Assembly (NCBI RefSeq): GCF_018811945.1
Contig: NZ_JACRVU010000006.1
Location: forward strand, 99,864-163,863
Source of the DNA: Gluconobacter sp. P1C6_b
GTDB taxonomy: Bacteria; Pseudomonadota; Alphaproteobacteria; Acetobacterales; Acetobacteraceae
Length of the DNA stretch: 64,000 bases
Reading direction: 5' to 3'
The notes beneath the pieces are model-generated. The model had not been told where the DNA came from. It searched no databases and saw only the letters and a list, made by a program, of their open reading frames with translations. Below, in pieces: positions 25,472-34,336 of this stretch. Both the position numbers and the translations under genes were made by a program. Positions within the stretch are counted from its first letter, which is position 1, and each line of letters starts with the position of its first letter.

Positions 25472-27835
25472 TTACGAGGCTTCCATCATGGCCGGGGTCG
25501 TGGCCATGAACTGCCTGGTATCTTCCGGGGAGAGTGGGCGTGACAGCAGATATCCCTGGACTTCCGTGCAGCCGAGACGCCTGAGATAGGACAGCTGTTC
25601 CTGGCTTTCCACACCTTCTGCCGTGACCGCCACGCCCAGATCGATGGACAGATCGACCACGGCGCGCACGATGGAGGCCGCACGGGATTCGCGCAGCATG
25701 TCCCTTACGAAAAGACCGTCCAGCTTGATTTTCGAGAACGGGAAGAACCGCAGATATCCGAGCGATGAGAACCCCTTGCCGAAATCATCGAGCGCGATGG
25801 AAATCCCGGCGTTCTGAAGACGGCTCAGCAGGGTGAAGGTCGCGGCATCCGGCTCCATGAAGATGTTTTCGGTCATCTCGATCTGAAGGCAGCGGGCCGG
25901 GAACCCGGTCTTTTCGAGGATCCGGAACGTGTCCTTCAGAAAAGCGGGGGCCTCGAGCTGGCCGACCGAAACATTGATCGACAACACCAGTCCTTCCTCC
26001 CATTCGCGGGCGAAAACGCAGGCTTTCTCCATGACATAGACGCCGAGGCGATGGATCAGCCCGGCTTCTTCCGCAAGCTGGATGATTCGTTCGGGCGGGA
26101 CACGGCCATATTCGGGATGGGACCAGCGGATCAGCGCCTCGAATCCACAGAGTTTCTGGCTCTGCGTGTTGAAAAAGGGCTGGTAGACAATGCCCAGTGT
26201 CCCCTCTTCCAGTGCCTCGGGAAGCGCACGGATCAGGTCGCGGTTGCGCTTGGCCACGGTGCGCAGTTCGGGATTGTAGAAACGGTGCGTGTGGCCGCCC
26301 AGGCTCTTGGCTTCGTAAAGCGCAAGGTCGCTGGCCTCCAGCAGGCTTCCCACCCGTTCCGACCCACCGATGGACAGAACGATTCCCACGCTGAGGCCGA
26401 CCGCACAGCGCACGCCTTCCCCGATGCGGATGGGGACATTCGTCAGAGCGTTGATCAGTCCTGCGGCAGTGCTGGCCGCCTGGGCAGGTGTTGTCTGACG
26501 TTCCAGCAGCATGAACTCATCGCCGCCAAACCGGTAGAGTCTGTGGCGCTCGCTGAGGGTCCGGCTCAGCACGACCGTGACTTTCCGGAGCATTTCGTCG
26601 CCGGCGGAGTGGCCGTACCGGTCGTTGATCTGCTTGAAGCCGTCCAGATCGAGATTGAGCAGCGCGAAGGCTTCCCCCGTGCGCTCGGCCTCGATGAGAT
26701 AGGTTTCCATGTCATCAAGGAAGGCGCCGCGGTTGGGCAGACCGGTCAGCAGATCATGCCTTGCCCTGAAAGAGGCGCTTTCCTGGGCCCAGTGCGTCTG
26801 GGTCACGTCCGTTCCGACGCCGCGATACCCGATGAAATTCCGGTCCTGAAAAATGGGGCGGCCACTCAGCGACCAGAAGCGCTGCTGGCCATGGAGGGCT
26901 CCCGACACCACGATGTCCCGGAAGAAGATCCGGTTGTCGAGGCACTGTCGCAGGCGGCCAAGGCCTGTCCGTTCGTCTCTGTTGAAAGCCGCGGAGCCTG
27001 CCAGATCGGACAGGGTGTCAAAGAAGTTCCGGTTTTCCAGCCATTCCCGGCTGTTGCCGAACGCGGAGGCCAGGCTGGCCGAGACATTCTGCAACGTTCC
27101 GGATGTGGAGGTCTCCCACAGCCAGTCGCCGGTATCATCGTCCGCATTCCGCAGTAGGAGCTGGACGATGCTGTTCCGCTGCTCCAGCGAATACCGGCTG
27201 ACCAGAAACGCCGTGAACAGGGTCCTGACCGCCATGGTCAGGGACAGGACAAAGAACAGGTAAATTCCCAGTTCGATGGCGATATAGAAATAGAACGCGC
27301 CGTGATCGATTTCCCATGACTGGAAAAGGGCGATGCAGCACGACAGGATCAGCATGAGCGCAATTATTTCCCCCATGCCGGTCAGGGGCATCAGCGTGAT
27401 GGTTGTCGCCGTCAGGCCCACCATGATGCCGGCGACCAGAACCCTGTCATTGGCGTCGCCATAGGGAAACACCACGACCGGAAGCGTAATCCAGCAGAGC
27501 GCGAATGCGAAATTGAGCCCCTTGAGGATCCACGACTGTCTGGTGTCGACCAGCTTCTCGGTCGGGATCGCATAGAAGCAGATATTGTAGATCAGCAGCA
27601 GGAACAGGACGGACCCGCAGAGGATCATGCCGTAGGTCGGGTAGTTCCGCATCAGGCAGAGCCCGGTGATCGGGGCGCAGCTGATCTGGGGAACGAAATG
27701 AAAGAAGTTCAGCCCTCGCAGGACCCGGCAGCGTGACAGCCGGATGTCTTCTTCCGCTCCATCCGGGATTGCCGTCCGGAAAGAGAAAAGCCGGGCAAGC
27801 CGCACCTGTTTCATCAGGGTCAGCAGGGCGGTCAT
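25472..27835 (-). CDS. Membrane GGDEF-EAL protein (c-di-GMP turnover)
   Basis: The 787-residue protein has an N-terminal membrane sensor of about five to six helices (about 60-235), a PAS-like domain (about 260-380), a GGDEF domain with intact RFGGDEF, and an EAL domain. The EAL domain has FEALIRW, SINVSVGQL, EMTEN, DDFGKGFSSLGYL, KLDGLFV and AEGVE, so both diguanylate cyclase and phosphodiesterase sites appear complete. The ATG at 27835 lacks a ribosome binding site of its own; it overlaps the stop of a 19-20-codon leader ORF (ATGA). It probably sets c-di-GMP for motility or surface polysaccharides; the signal sensed is unknown. It is convergent with alkA. Confidence 0.9.
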   Translation of the reverse strand: MTALLTLMKQVRLARLFSFRTAIPDGAEEDIRLSRCRVLRGLNFFHFVPQISCAPITGLCLMRNYPTYGMILCGSVLFLLLIYNICFYAIPTEKLVDTRQSWILKGLNFAFALCWITLPVVVFPYGDANDRVLVAGIMVGLTATTITLMPLTGMGEIIALMLILSCCIALFQSWEIDHGAFYFYIAIELGIYLFFVLSLTMAVRTLFTAFLVSRYSLEQRNSIVQLLLRNADDDTGDWLWETSTSGTLQNVSASLASAFGNSREWLENRNFFDTLSDLAGSAAFNRDERTGLGRLRQCLDNRIFFRDIVVSGALHGQQRFWSLSGRPIFQDRNFIGYRGVGTDVTQTHWAQESASFRARHDLLTGLPNRGAFLDDMETYLIEAERTGEAFALLNLDLDGFKQINDRYGHSAGDEMLRKVTVVLSRTLSERHRLYRFGGDEFMLLERQTTPAQAASTAAGLINALTNVPIRIGEGVRCAVGLSVGIVLSIGGSERVGSLLEASDLALYEAKSLGGHTHRFYNPELRTVAKRNRDLIRALPEALEEGTLGIVYQPFFNTQSQKLCGFEALIRWSHPEYGRVPPERIIQLAEEAGLIHRLGVYVMEKACVFAREWEEGLVLSINVSVGQLEAPAFLKDTFRILEKTGFPARCLQIEMTENIFMEPDAATFTLLSRLQNAGISIALDDFGKGFSSLGYLRFFPFSKIKLDGLFVRDMLRESRAASIVRAVVDLSIDLGVAVTAEGVESQEQLSYLRRLGCTEVQGYLLSRPLSPEDTRQFMATTPAMMEAS

Positions 27836-27894
27836 TGTGCTGCGCCTGACTGGGACGAGACAGCAAGATCCGATGAGACAGGCAGAAGCATCAT
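27832..27894 (-). CDS. Leader ORF translationally coupled to the GGDEF-EAL gene
   Basis: On the minus strand GGGAAGG (27898-27904) is followed by two ATGs (27894 and 27891). They open a frame of 20 or 19 codons, MMLLPVSSDLAVSSQSGAAQ, whose TGA (27834-27832) overlaps the ATG of the GGDEF-EAL gene. The downstream gene has no Shine-Dalgarno sequence of its own. The arrangement suggests coupling, with the leader controlling the amount of the c-di-GMP protein. Whether the peptide has its own function is unknown. Confidence 0.5.
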   Translation of the reverse strand: MMLLPVSSDLAVSSQSGAAQ

Positions 27895-28044
27895 GAACCT
27901 TCCCAATAGAGGAGGAGGGTGCCACGATGACAGGGATTTATGAAGTTTTTCTTTGCGGCGGACGAATCTGTCGATGGCAACATCTCCGCACGTCGGTTAT
28001 GGCACACCGGGCACGGAGATAGCCGATAAGGGCTTAAGATTTCG

Positions 28045-28773
28045 TTAATGCGCCATTTCAGGCGTTGTGGCGTAAATCTCGAAGCTCGCTTTTTCAAACA
28101 TTTCAATGCATTCGCGCATGTTGGCGGTCAGGGCCGCGCGTGTGATGTCCGGATCGTTGGACGGATAGTAGGCGCGGGCCAGATCCTCGTCGATTTCCAG
28201 ATGGGACGGCCCGTCATGCTCATGCTCGTCATGGGCCAGACCCCAGGTCCAGTGCTTCTTGGCGAACAGGCTGGTGAACTTCGGTGCGTGGCAGAGATAG
28301 GCGGCCAGTTCTTCGGCGATGTATTCCACGGCGGCCAGCCAGGAGAAGAAGATCACGGGATCTTCGCTGTCGGCATTGGCAATCAGCTTCTGGACGCTCG
28401 GCAGCGTGTCATAGTGGGTCCCGAACAGGTTGAGGCCGAATTCCTTCGCGCCATCGGCCCACAGGATGGCGTGCGAACCTTCCTCTTCCTTCATTTCGCG
28501 GACGGCTTCACGGGCTTCCGAAAAGAAAGTCTTGATTCGGCTCTGGCCAAAACGCTGGACGAGCGGCTTGATGGGGAGATGACCGACGCGCACGTCAATA
28601 GCGCGCTCAAAAGCCTGAATAAAAGGCCACCATCCGATCATCATGGCCCGAATAGTGTCTTTATCGCCATGGGCTGCGCCCCGGGCCAGTGCGGAAGAAT
28701 AGATTTTCTCTCGTGTAAAGACACGCATTTCGGCACGATTTACCAAAGGCTCGGAGAACAGTAGAGCGTACAT
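28045..28773 (-). CDS. Haem-oxygenase-fold / iron-containing redox enzyme-like protein
   Basis: The 242-residue all-helical protein has the character of the TenA/PqqC/CADD haem-oxygenase-like superfamily. Potential metal ligands are clustered: MKEEEGSHAILWAD near 95, VEYIAEELAAYLCHAP near 150 and HDEHEHDGPSHLEIDEDLA near 180. Such Glu/His sets bind a di-iron centre in the iron-containing redox members; the reaction here cannot be told. CAGGAT lies 8 bases before the ATG. The 120-bp gap to the leader ORF downstream and the AT-rich 173-bp region upstream suggest a monocistronic gene. Confidence 0.7.
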   Translation of the reverse strand: MYALLFSEPLVNRAEMRVFTREKIYSSALARGAAHGDKDTIRAMMIGWWPFIQAFERAIDVRVGHLPIKPLVQRFGQSRIKTFFSEAREAVREMKEEEGSHAILWADGAKEFGLNLFGTHYDTLPSVQKLIANADSEDPVIFFSWLAAVEYIAEELAAYLCHAPKFTSLFAKKHWTWGLAHDEHEHDGPSHLEIDEDLARAYYPSNDPDITRAALTANMRECIEMFEKASFEIYATTPEMAH

Positions 28774-28946
28774 CCGCGTAATCCTGATGAAGTTATTGCA
28801 TGCGCCGTTCCGGCATTGATGTTGTAGTCGTTAAATTTTCGAAAAAGTAAGTTTTTTACTTTAATTATAATTGAGTTTTATTAAAAAAGCAAAAAATTAA
28901 TATATTAGATTTTATTTATGTTGCTTTATCGAAATAAAATGATTCG

Positions 28947-28979
28947 CACCAAACCGCCATCCGCTGATCCGGTTTGGTG
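28947..28979 (-). terminator. Intrinsic terminator of the hydrolase gene
   Basis: CACCAAACCG (28947-28956) and CGGTTTGGTG (28970-28979) are perfect arms around a 13-nt loop, 15 bp after the leftward stop. On the minus strand CATTTTATTT follows within 10 bases. The remaining AT-rich gap to 28774 shows no ORF and presumably holds the promoter of the haem-oxygenase-fold gene. Confidence 0.7.
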
Positions 28980-28994
28980 TCGTAACGTTCTGTT

Positions 28995-29762
28995 TCAGGT
29001 CGGTTTGAGCAGGAATTCCATCATTTCGCTGAGGAACGCGCGCGGCTGTTCGGCATGCAGCCAGTGTCCGGCGTCGGGCAGGGAGCGGATCAGCGCGTGG
29101 GGGAAAAGAGTCCGGATCTGATCGTGATGCTCGGGGCGGACATAGGGGGACGCCCCGCCCCGCAGGAAAAGAACAGGCCCTTCGTAGGGCGCAATCTGCA
29201 GATCGGGCCAGTTTTCGATTTCGTGAATGTCACGGGCGAGATCGTCAAAACCAATGCTCCACCCCGGCGAATCGCCGAGCCGGACGTTCTGCAGAAGGAG
29301 TTCGGCCACGGGCCTGCTGCCTGCTACCGGCTCCAGAAGATCCAGTCCTTCCCGCCGTTCGAGCGATGCGGGAAATGTGATGGCGGCCAGCCGGGCGATC
29401 ATCTCGCCATGTCCATGCCCCGTCTGGGCCGGTGCGATATCTGCAACAAGCAGCTTCGTGACGCGCTCGGGAGCGGCAAGGGCCAGCATCATCCCGACCT
29501 TCCCGCCCATGGAATGGCCGACGACGGCAAAATGCTCGACTCCCAGATCATCCAGCGTTTCCAGCACGTCCTGCGCCATGAGCGCATAGCTGACCGGGCC
29601 ATGCGGACTGTTGCCATGGTTGCGCAGATCCAGCGCAAGGGTCCGGAAATCGGCAGCCGCGCCGCGCTGGAGGAAGCCGAGGTTCCGGCCCCGCCCGAAA
29701 AGTCCGTGCAGGAAGACGACGGTTTCCGGGCCTTCGCCGCGTTCGATGACATGCAGTTTCAT
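28995..29762 (-). CDS. Alpha/beta hydrolase
   Basis: The cytosolic serine hydrolase has 255 residues from ATG 29762, with AAGGATC 6 bases upstream. The core elements are VVFLHGLFGRGRNL (oxyanion loop), LDLRNHGNSPHG, the nucleophile elbow GHSMGGK, an Asp-bearing strand near VLFLRGGAS and a late His in DAGHWLHAEQP. The pattern is close to YbfF-type esterases. The substrate is unknown. It is divergent from the ClC gene. Confidence 0.88.
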   Translation of the reverse strand: MKLHVIERGEGPETVVFLHGLFGRGRNLGFLQRGAAADFRTLALDLRNHGNSPHGPVSYALMAQDVLETLDDLGVEHFAVVGHSMGGKVGMMLALAAPERVTKLLVADIAPAQTGHGHGEMIARLAAITFPASLERREGLDLLEPVAGSRPVAELLLQNVRLGDSPGWSIGFDDLARDIHEIENWPDLQIAPYEGPVLFLRGGASPYVRPEHHDQIRTLFPHALIRSLPDAGHWLHAEQPRAFLSEMMEFLLKPT

Positions 29763-29842
29763 CAATGATCCTTCCATGACAGCTGTTGATCGGCGACGCG
29801 CTTGCCGTCAAACAGGATCACACCTGCCGCCCGGGAGCCCGC

Positions 29843-31708
29843 TTGTCCACCAGTCCCGCCCCTTCACCCGCATCTCCTGACGGCTCTTCCGGCCGTTTTC
29901 AGGACAGGTCCCGAGGCCTGCGCCAGCGGATGAACCGCTTTCAGGCGCGTCTGTTTCCCCATGCGCCGCTGAATCTGCGAACCCTGGTCCGTGGAAACGA
30001 GGTCTGGCTGAGCGTTCTGGCGGGATTTGTCGGGATTCTTTCGGGTCTGTGCGTTTTTGTGGTCACCCATCTGACCTTCTTCATGCACAGGCTTCTGTTC
30101 GGGGTCTCGGGCGTTTCCGGCGGCCATCTCTCCGGCCTGACCGCCCTGCCACCGCTTCGAACAGTGACCGTGCTGACCGGCGGCGGGCTGGCGATCGGGC
30201 TGTTCGGCGTCATGGTCGCGAAAATCATGCCCCGCAGTCCCGTGGACCCCATCGAGGCCAACGCGCTGCATGGCGGCCGCATGTCCGTGCGGGACAGTTT
30301 GGTTATCGTCTGCCAGACGGTCCTGTCCAACGGGGTGGGCGGTTCCATCGGGCTTGAAGCCGGCTTCACCCAGATTGCCGCGGCTTTCGGTTCCCGGATC
30401 GGACGCTCCTTCCGGGTGCGGCGCGAAGATCTGCGCGTGCTGGTGGGAGCCGGTGCCGGGGCTGCGATCGGGGCGGCGTTTGATGCGCCGGTGGCCGGGG
30501 CTTTCTATGCGTTCGAACTGGTGATCGGCTCCTATTCTCTGGGGAGCCTGTCTCCTGTGGCGGTCGCCGCACTGGCTGGCGTAGGCGTGACGCGCTCGCT
30601 TGGGAGTGTCCCGCCGGCCATCGTTATTCCATCGCCGGGCACCCTGTCCTGGGAAGGAACGGCCGGGGCGGTCATCATCAGCGTGCTGACAGCCCTGACG
30701 GCAATCGGCCTGATGTTCTGCGTCACCCAGACCGAGGCGCTGTTCCGCCGGATGCCCGGTCCGGTCTGGCTACGGCCTGCGGTTGGCGGGCTGATTGTGG
30801 GTGGGCTGGCGACGCTGTATCCGTCCGTCCTGTCCGCCGGGCATGATGCCATGCGCGCTGTCTTCGCAGGAAACGTCACTGCGCAGATGGCTGTTGTCCT
30901 GCTGCTTCTGAAGGCTCTGGCATCCTGCCTGTGTATCGGGTCCGGGTTTCGCGGGGGGCTGTTTTTCGCATCGCTCTATCTTGGATCTCTGGCGGGCACG
31001 ATCTATGGCACGCTTCTGGAACCGCTGGGCGTTGCCCCGGATTCCGTCACGGCCTGCGCACTGGTTGGCATGAGCGCCATGGCCGTGGCCGTCATCGGCA
31101 GCCCCATGACCATGATCTGCCTGATGCTGGAACTGACCGGCAGCGTCTCCATGAGCGGGGCCACACTGGTGGCCGCGGTTCTGTCGCTCCTGACCGTGCG
31201 GCGGCTGTTCGGCTACAGCTTCGCGACCTGGCGCTTCCATCTGCGCGGTGAGTCGATCCGATCCGCCGTCGATATCGGCTGGATGCGCTCGCTCAATGTC
31301 CGCCGGATGATGCGCGGACAGGTCCGTACCCTCCCGGCGGACACACCTGTAAACCGCGCGCAGGCCCTGTTCCCGCTCGGCTCGGCCCAGCGGATCGTCC
31401 TGCTTGATGGGGACGGACATTATGACGGCATCGTCCACCTGGCGGATCTGCACGCCGTCCCGGCGTCGCAGACGCCAATCGGAACGCTGGCCTTGTTCCG
31501 CAACGCCATGCTCACCCCGCACATGAACATCCGCGAGGCGATCGAACTGTTCGAAAAGGCCGAGGCCGACGCCCTGGTAGTTGTCGAGGACCGGCAGTCC
31601 CGGCAGGTGATCGGAACCCTGACCGAACAGCACGCCCTGCGCCGCTATGCCGAGGAACTCGAACGCAGCCGCCGGAGTCTGGCGGGGGACGAAAGCCTGC
31701 CGACCTGA
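29843..31708 (+). CDS. ClC-type channel/transporter with two C-terminal CBS domains, atypical selectivity motifs
   Basis: This is a polytopic anion channel or exchanger with about ten to twelve membrane helices (about 45-450), followed by a CBS pair (about 490-605) such as VRTLPADTPVNRAQALFPLG. The fold is recognisable from AFDAPVAGAFYAFELVIG and GFRGGLFFASLYLGSLAG. The usual anion motifs are changed: GREGP is GLEAG (gating Glu172 kept), GSGIP is replaced by SPVDP, GxFxP by GLFFA, and the internal proton Glu of CLC-ec1 is Leu. The start is uncertain: TTG 29843 has GGGAG upstream, while ATG 29930 and ATG 29786 are alternatives. The ion carried is not known. Confidence 0.82.
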   Translation: MSTSPAPSPASPDGSSGRFQDRSRGLRQRMNRFQARLFPHAPLNLRTLVRGNEVWLSVLAGFVGILSGLCVFVVTHLTFFMHRLLFGVSGVSGGHLSGLTALPPLRTVTVLTGGGLAIGLFGVMVAKIMPRSPVDPIEANALHGGRMSVRDSLVIVCQTVLSNGVGGSIGLEAGFTQIAAAFGSRIGRSFRVRREDLRVLVGAGAGAAIGAAFDAPVAGAFYAFELVIGSYSLGSLSPVAVAALAGVGVTRSLGSVPPAIVIPSPGTLSWEGTAGAVIISVLTALTAIGLMFCVTQTEALFRRMPGPVWLRPAVGGLIVGGLATLYPSVLSAGHDAMRAVFAGNVTAQMAVVLLLLKALASCLCIGSGFRGGLFFASLYLGSLAGTIYGTLLEPLGVAPDSVTACALVGMSAMAVAVIGSPMTMICLMLELTGSVSMSGATLVAAVLSLLTVRRLFGYSFATWRFHLRGESIRSAVDIGWMRSLNVRRMMRGQVRTLPADTPVNRAQALFPLGSAQRIVLLDGDGHYDGIVHLADLHAVPASQTPIGTLALFRNAMLTPHMNIREAIELFEKAEADALVVVEDRQSRQVIGTLTEQHALRRYAEELERSRRSLAGDESLPT

Positions 31709-31807
31709 TCCGCCGATGCGGTCTTGCCCCTTGGCATCACGGCATTCCCGTTTCAACATGCGACCCCATCAGATGCCCGCCTCGGGCGCCCCAACCGGAG
31801 ACCTGCC

Positions 31808-32275
31808 ATGACCGCGACCCCCGACTCCCGCCTCGCCGACCTTGAGATCACGCTGCCGGTCGCAGCCGCTCCGGTTGCGAATTACGTCACGACCGTCCGC
31901 ACCGGAAACCAGCTTATCGTCTCCGGCCAGCTTCCGCTGGTGGACGGCAAGCTGCTCATCACCGGCAAGCTCGGCGACGAGGTTTCGGTCCATGCCGGTG
32001 TGGCCTGTGCCCGCGCCTGCCTTATCAATGTTCTGGCCCAGGCCAAGGCGGCACTGGACGGTGATCTTTCCCGCATCACGCGCGTTGTCCGTCTGGGCGG
32101 GTTCATCGCCTGCACGCCCGAGTTCACCGATCAGGCCACTGTCATGAACGGCGCGTCCGATCTGGCGGTTGAGGTTTTCGGGGACGCCGGCCGTCACGCC
32201 CGCTCCACCATCGGTGTGCCGAGTCTGCCCGTGAATGCCCCGGTCGAGGTCGAGGCCCTGTTCGAAATCGCCTGA
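31808..32275 (+). CDS. RidA/YjgF family protein
   Basis: RidA-family proteins hydrolyse reactive enamine/imine intermediates released by PLP enzymes. The protein has 155 residues from ATG 31808, with CGGAG 8 bases upstream. Seen are VSGQLPLVDGKLLITGKLGD, ACLINVLAQAKAALDGDLSRI and the C-terminal PSLPVNAPVEVEALFEIA. The strictly RidA-type Arg (in RSTIGVPSLPVNAPVE) is present. The length and the GxL form resemble the YjgH/XdlA-like subgroup rather than classical 128-residue RidA, so deaminase activity is plausible but unproven. It is followed after 22 bp by the FemAB-like gene. Confidence 0.9.
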   Translation: MTATPDSRLADLEITLPVAAAPVANYVTTVRTGNQLIVSGQLPLVDGKLLITGKLGDEVSVHAGVACARACLINVLAQAKAALDGDLSRITRVVRLGGFIACTPEFTDQATVMNGASDLAVEVFGDAGRHARSTIGVPSLPVNAPVEVEALFEIA

Positions 32276-32297
32276 TTACCCCGGATGGGAGGACCGA

Positions 32298-33479
32298 ATG
32301 GGAGAAACGGAAAACGTCTCTTCGCCTGACTGGAGCCTGAGCCTCCATGCCTCGATCCACGAGATCGGGGGCAAGGCATGGGACATCTGCGCGGGAGCGG
32401 ACAATCCGTTCGTCTCTTTCGGTTTCCTGTCCGCTCTTGAAGACAGCGGTTCCGTCGCGGACCGCTCCGGCTGGCTCGTACGGCATGCCGTGCTGCGCGC
32501 GCCTGACGGGATGATCGCGGCCCTCGCTCCCCTTTATGGAAAATCCCATTCCTGGGGTGAGTATGTCTTCGACCAGAGCTGGGCCCGCGCGTATGAAGCC
32601 GCGGGCGGTCGCTATTATCCGAAGTTCGTCTGTGCCGTCCCGTTCTCGCCGGTTCCCGGGCCCAGGCTGCTGCTGCGTCCCGATCTGCCCGATCCGAAAG
32701 GTGTGGCACAGGCACTGGCCTCAGCGCTCATTCAGGCCACGGCGCAGCTCGGCCTGTCCTCCCTGCACGCCAATTTCTGCGATACGGCTTCGATGGAAGC
32801 CTTTACCGAGGCGGGTTATCTGCCGCGCACGGGCATCCAGTATCACTGGCAGAACAACGGTTATGCCACGTTCGATGATTTTCTGGGCGCTTTAGCCTCC
32901 CGCAAGCGCAAATCCATCCGTAAGGAACGCAGTGCCGCGCAGTCCTGCGGCCTGGCCTTCAGCGCGTTGCGCGGAGACCAGATCACCCCGGAACACTGGA
33001 AGGCGTTCTACCGGTTCTATCAGTCCACGATCGACCGGAAATGGGGCAGCGCCTATCTGACGGAGCGCTTCTTTCCCATGCTGTCCGAACGCCTCGGAGA
33101 CCGTGTGGTGCTCATGATGGCCCATCATGACGGAAAAGCGGTTGCTGGCGCGCTGAACCTCATGGGAACGGACGCGCTGTATGGCCGGAACTGGGGTTGC
33201 GAGGGGGACTGGCCCTTCCTGCATTTCGAGCTGTGTTATTACCGTGCGATCGACTTCGCCATTGAGCACGGTCTGTCCCGTGTCGAAGCCGGTGCGCAGG
33301 GCGAGCACAAGATCCAGCGCGGCTACCTCCCGACCTTCACCCATTCCGCGCACGCCATCCTCGATCCCGGGCTGCGACAAGCCGTGGCGGCCTTTGTAGA
33401 AGAGGAACGGACCGCCATGCAGGCAGAGGCGGCGGAACTGGAAACTCTTTCACCATATCGTCACGGCGAGTCGGGATAA
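32298..33479 (+). CDS. FemAB-like GNAT acyltransferase (peptidogalycan-type, DUF482)
   Basis: The 393-residue protein begins at ATG 32298 with GGGAGGA 5 bases upstream. It has the two tandem GNAT-like halves of the FemAB-like family (PF04339). Recognisable segments are NPFVSFGFLSALEDSGSV, the SHSWGEYVFDQSWARAYE region, RKRKSIRKERSAAQ, YRFYQSTIDRKWGSAYLTERFF, GRNWGCEGDWPFLHFELCYY and VEAGAQGEHKIQRGYLP near the C-terminus. Members are thought to transfer acyl or aminoacyl groups; the substrate is not known. It follows the RidA-like gene and probably shares its transcript. Confidence 0.88.
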   Translation: MGETENVSSPDWSLSLHASIHEIGGKAWDICAGADNPFVSFGFLSALEDSGSVADRSGWLVRHAVLRAPDGMIAALAPLYGKSHSWGEYVFDQSWARAYEAAGGRYYPKFVCAVPFSPVPGPRLLLRPDLPDPKGVAQALASALIQATAQLGLSSLHANFCDTASMEAFTEAGYLPRTGIQYHWQNNGYATFDDFLGALASRKRKSIRKERSAAQSCGLAFSALRGDQITPEHWKAFYRFYQSTIDRKWGSAYLTERFFPMLSERLGDRVVLMMAHHDGKAVAGALNLMGTDALYGRNWGCEGDWPFLHFELCYYRAIDFAIEHGLSRVEAGAQGEHKIQRGYLPTFTHSAHAILDPGLRQAVAAFVEEERTAMQAEAAELETLSPYRHGESG

Positions 33480-33561
33480 CCCTGTTCGTTTAACGATTGG
33501 GAAAGCTTTCTGCGGCTAGGCTGTGCTCCGAAATCGGGATTGACCGGAGCCTGTAAAGCCC

Positions 33562-34302
33562 ATGGAGAACAGTACCTATATTGCGCTTTCGCGCATGGAT
33601 GCCCAGCAGCGCGCCATGTCCGTGGTCGCGGCCAACATGTCGAACGCCTCGACCGTGGGCTACAAACGCGAAAATGTCCTTTTCAGCGACTTCCTGTCCC
33701 ACCAGCACGGCTCAAAGCAGCCTGAAGGTGCGGATACGGAATCCTATACGCAGGACCGCGCGACGTATCGGGACTTCCAGCAGGGCGACATGCAGTCCAC
33801 CGGCAATCCCCTTGATCTCGCACTGGGTGGCGAGGGCTATTTTCAGGTTCGCACCGCCAATGGTGTCCGCCTGACGCGGGCCGGCCGCTTCGAGGAACAG
33901 CAGGATGGCGCCATTGTCGATGAAAACGGCAATGCACTGCTGGACCGTGACGGGCAGCCGATCGAACTGCCCCAGACCGACCATCGCATCACCATTTCCG
34001 CCGATGGCGTGATTTCGACCGAAACCGGCGAGCAGGGCCAGATCGGGATCGTGACGGCGCAGGATAATAACCGGCTCCAGGCCGAAGGCAGCAGGCTGCT
34101 GCGTTCCGACCAGCCGACCACCGCTGTCGAGCGGCCCAACATCGTGCAGGGCATGGTGGAAGGCAGCAACGTCCAGATGATGACCGAAGTCACGCAGATG
34201 ATGGAAATCCAGCGGAACTTCGATTTCATGGCGCAGTTCGTGGACGCCGAAGCAACGCGCCAGAAAAACGCCATCGACAAGATCGTTCAGGTCTCGGCCT
34301 GA
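33562..34302 (+). CDS. flgF: Flagellar basal-body rod protein FlgF
   Basis: FlgF is a proximal-rod component. The 246-residue protein has the N-terminal rod signature MDAQQRAMSVVAANMSNASTVGYKR and the mid-domain NPLDLALGGEGYFQVRTANG. The C-terminal heptad EGSNVQMMTEVTQMMEIQRNF is shared by rod and hook proteins. It is the first gene of flgF-flgG-flgA, transcribed rightwards, with 34 bp to flgG. Confidence 0.94.
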   Translation: MENSTYIALSRMDAQQRAMSVVAANMSNASTVGYKRENVLFSDFLSHQHGSKQPEGADTESYTQDRATYRDFQQGDMQSTGNPLDLALGGEGYFQVRTANGVRLTRAGRFEEQQDGAIVDENGNALLDRDGQPIELPQTDHRITISADGVISTETGEQGQIGIVTAQDNNRLQAEGSRLLRSDQPTTAVERPNIVQGMVEGSNVQMMTEVTQMMEIQRNFDFMAQFVDAEATRQKNAIDKIVQVSA

Positions 34303-34336
34303 TTTACCGACCCTTACGGGACAAGGATAACTCTCC

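Noticed and set aside
28918..29121. 67-codon plus-strand ORF
   Set aside because: It spans a terminator hairpin and the antisense end of the hydrolase gene.
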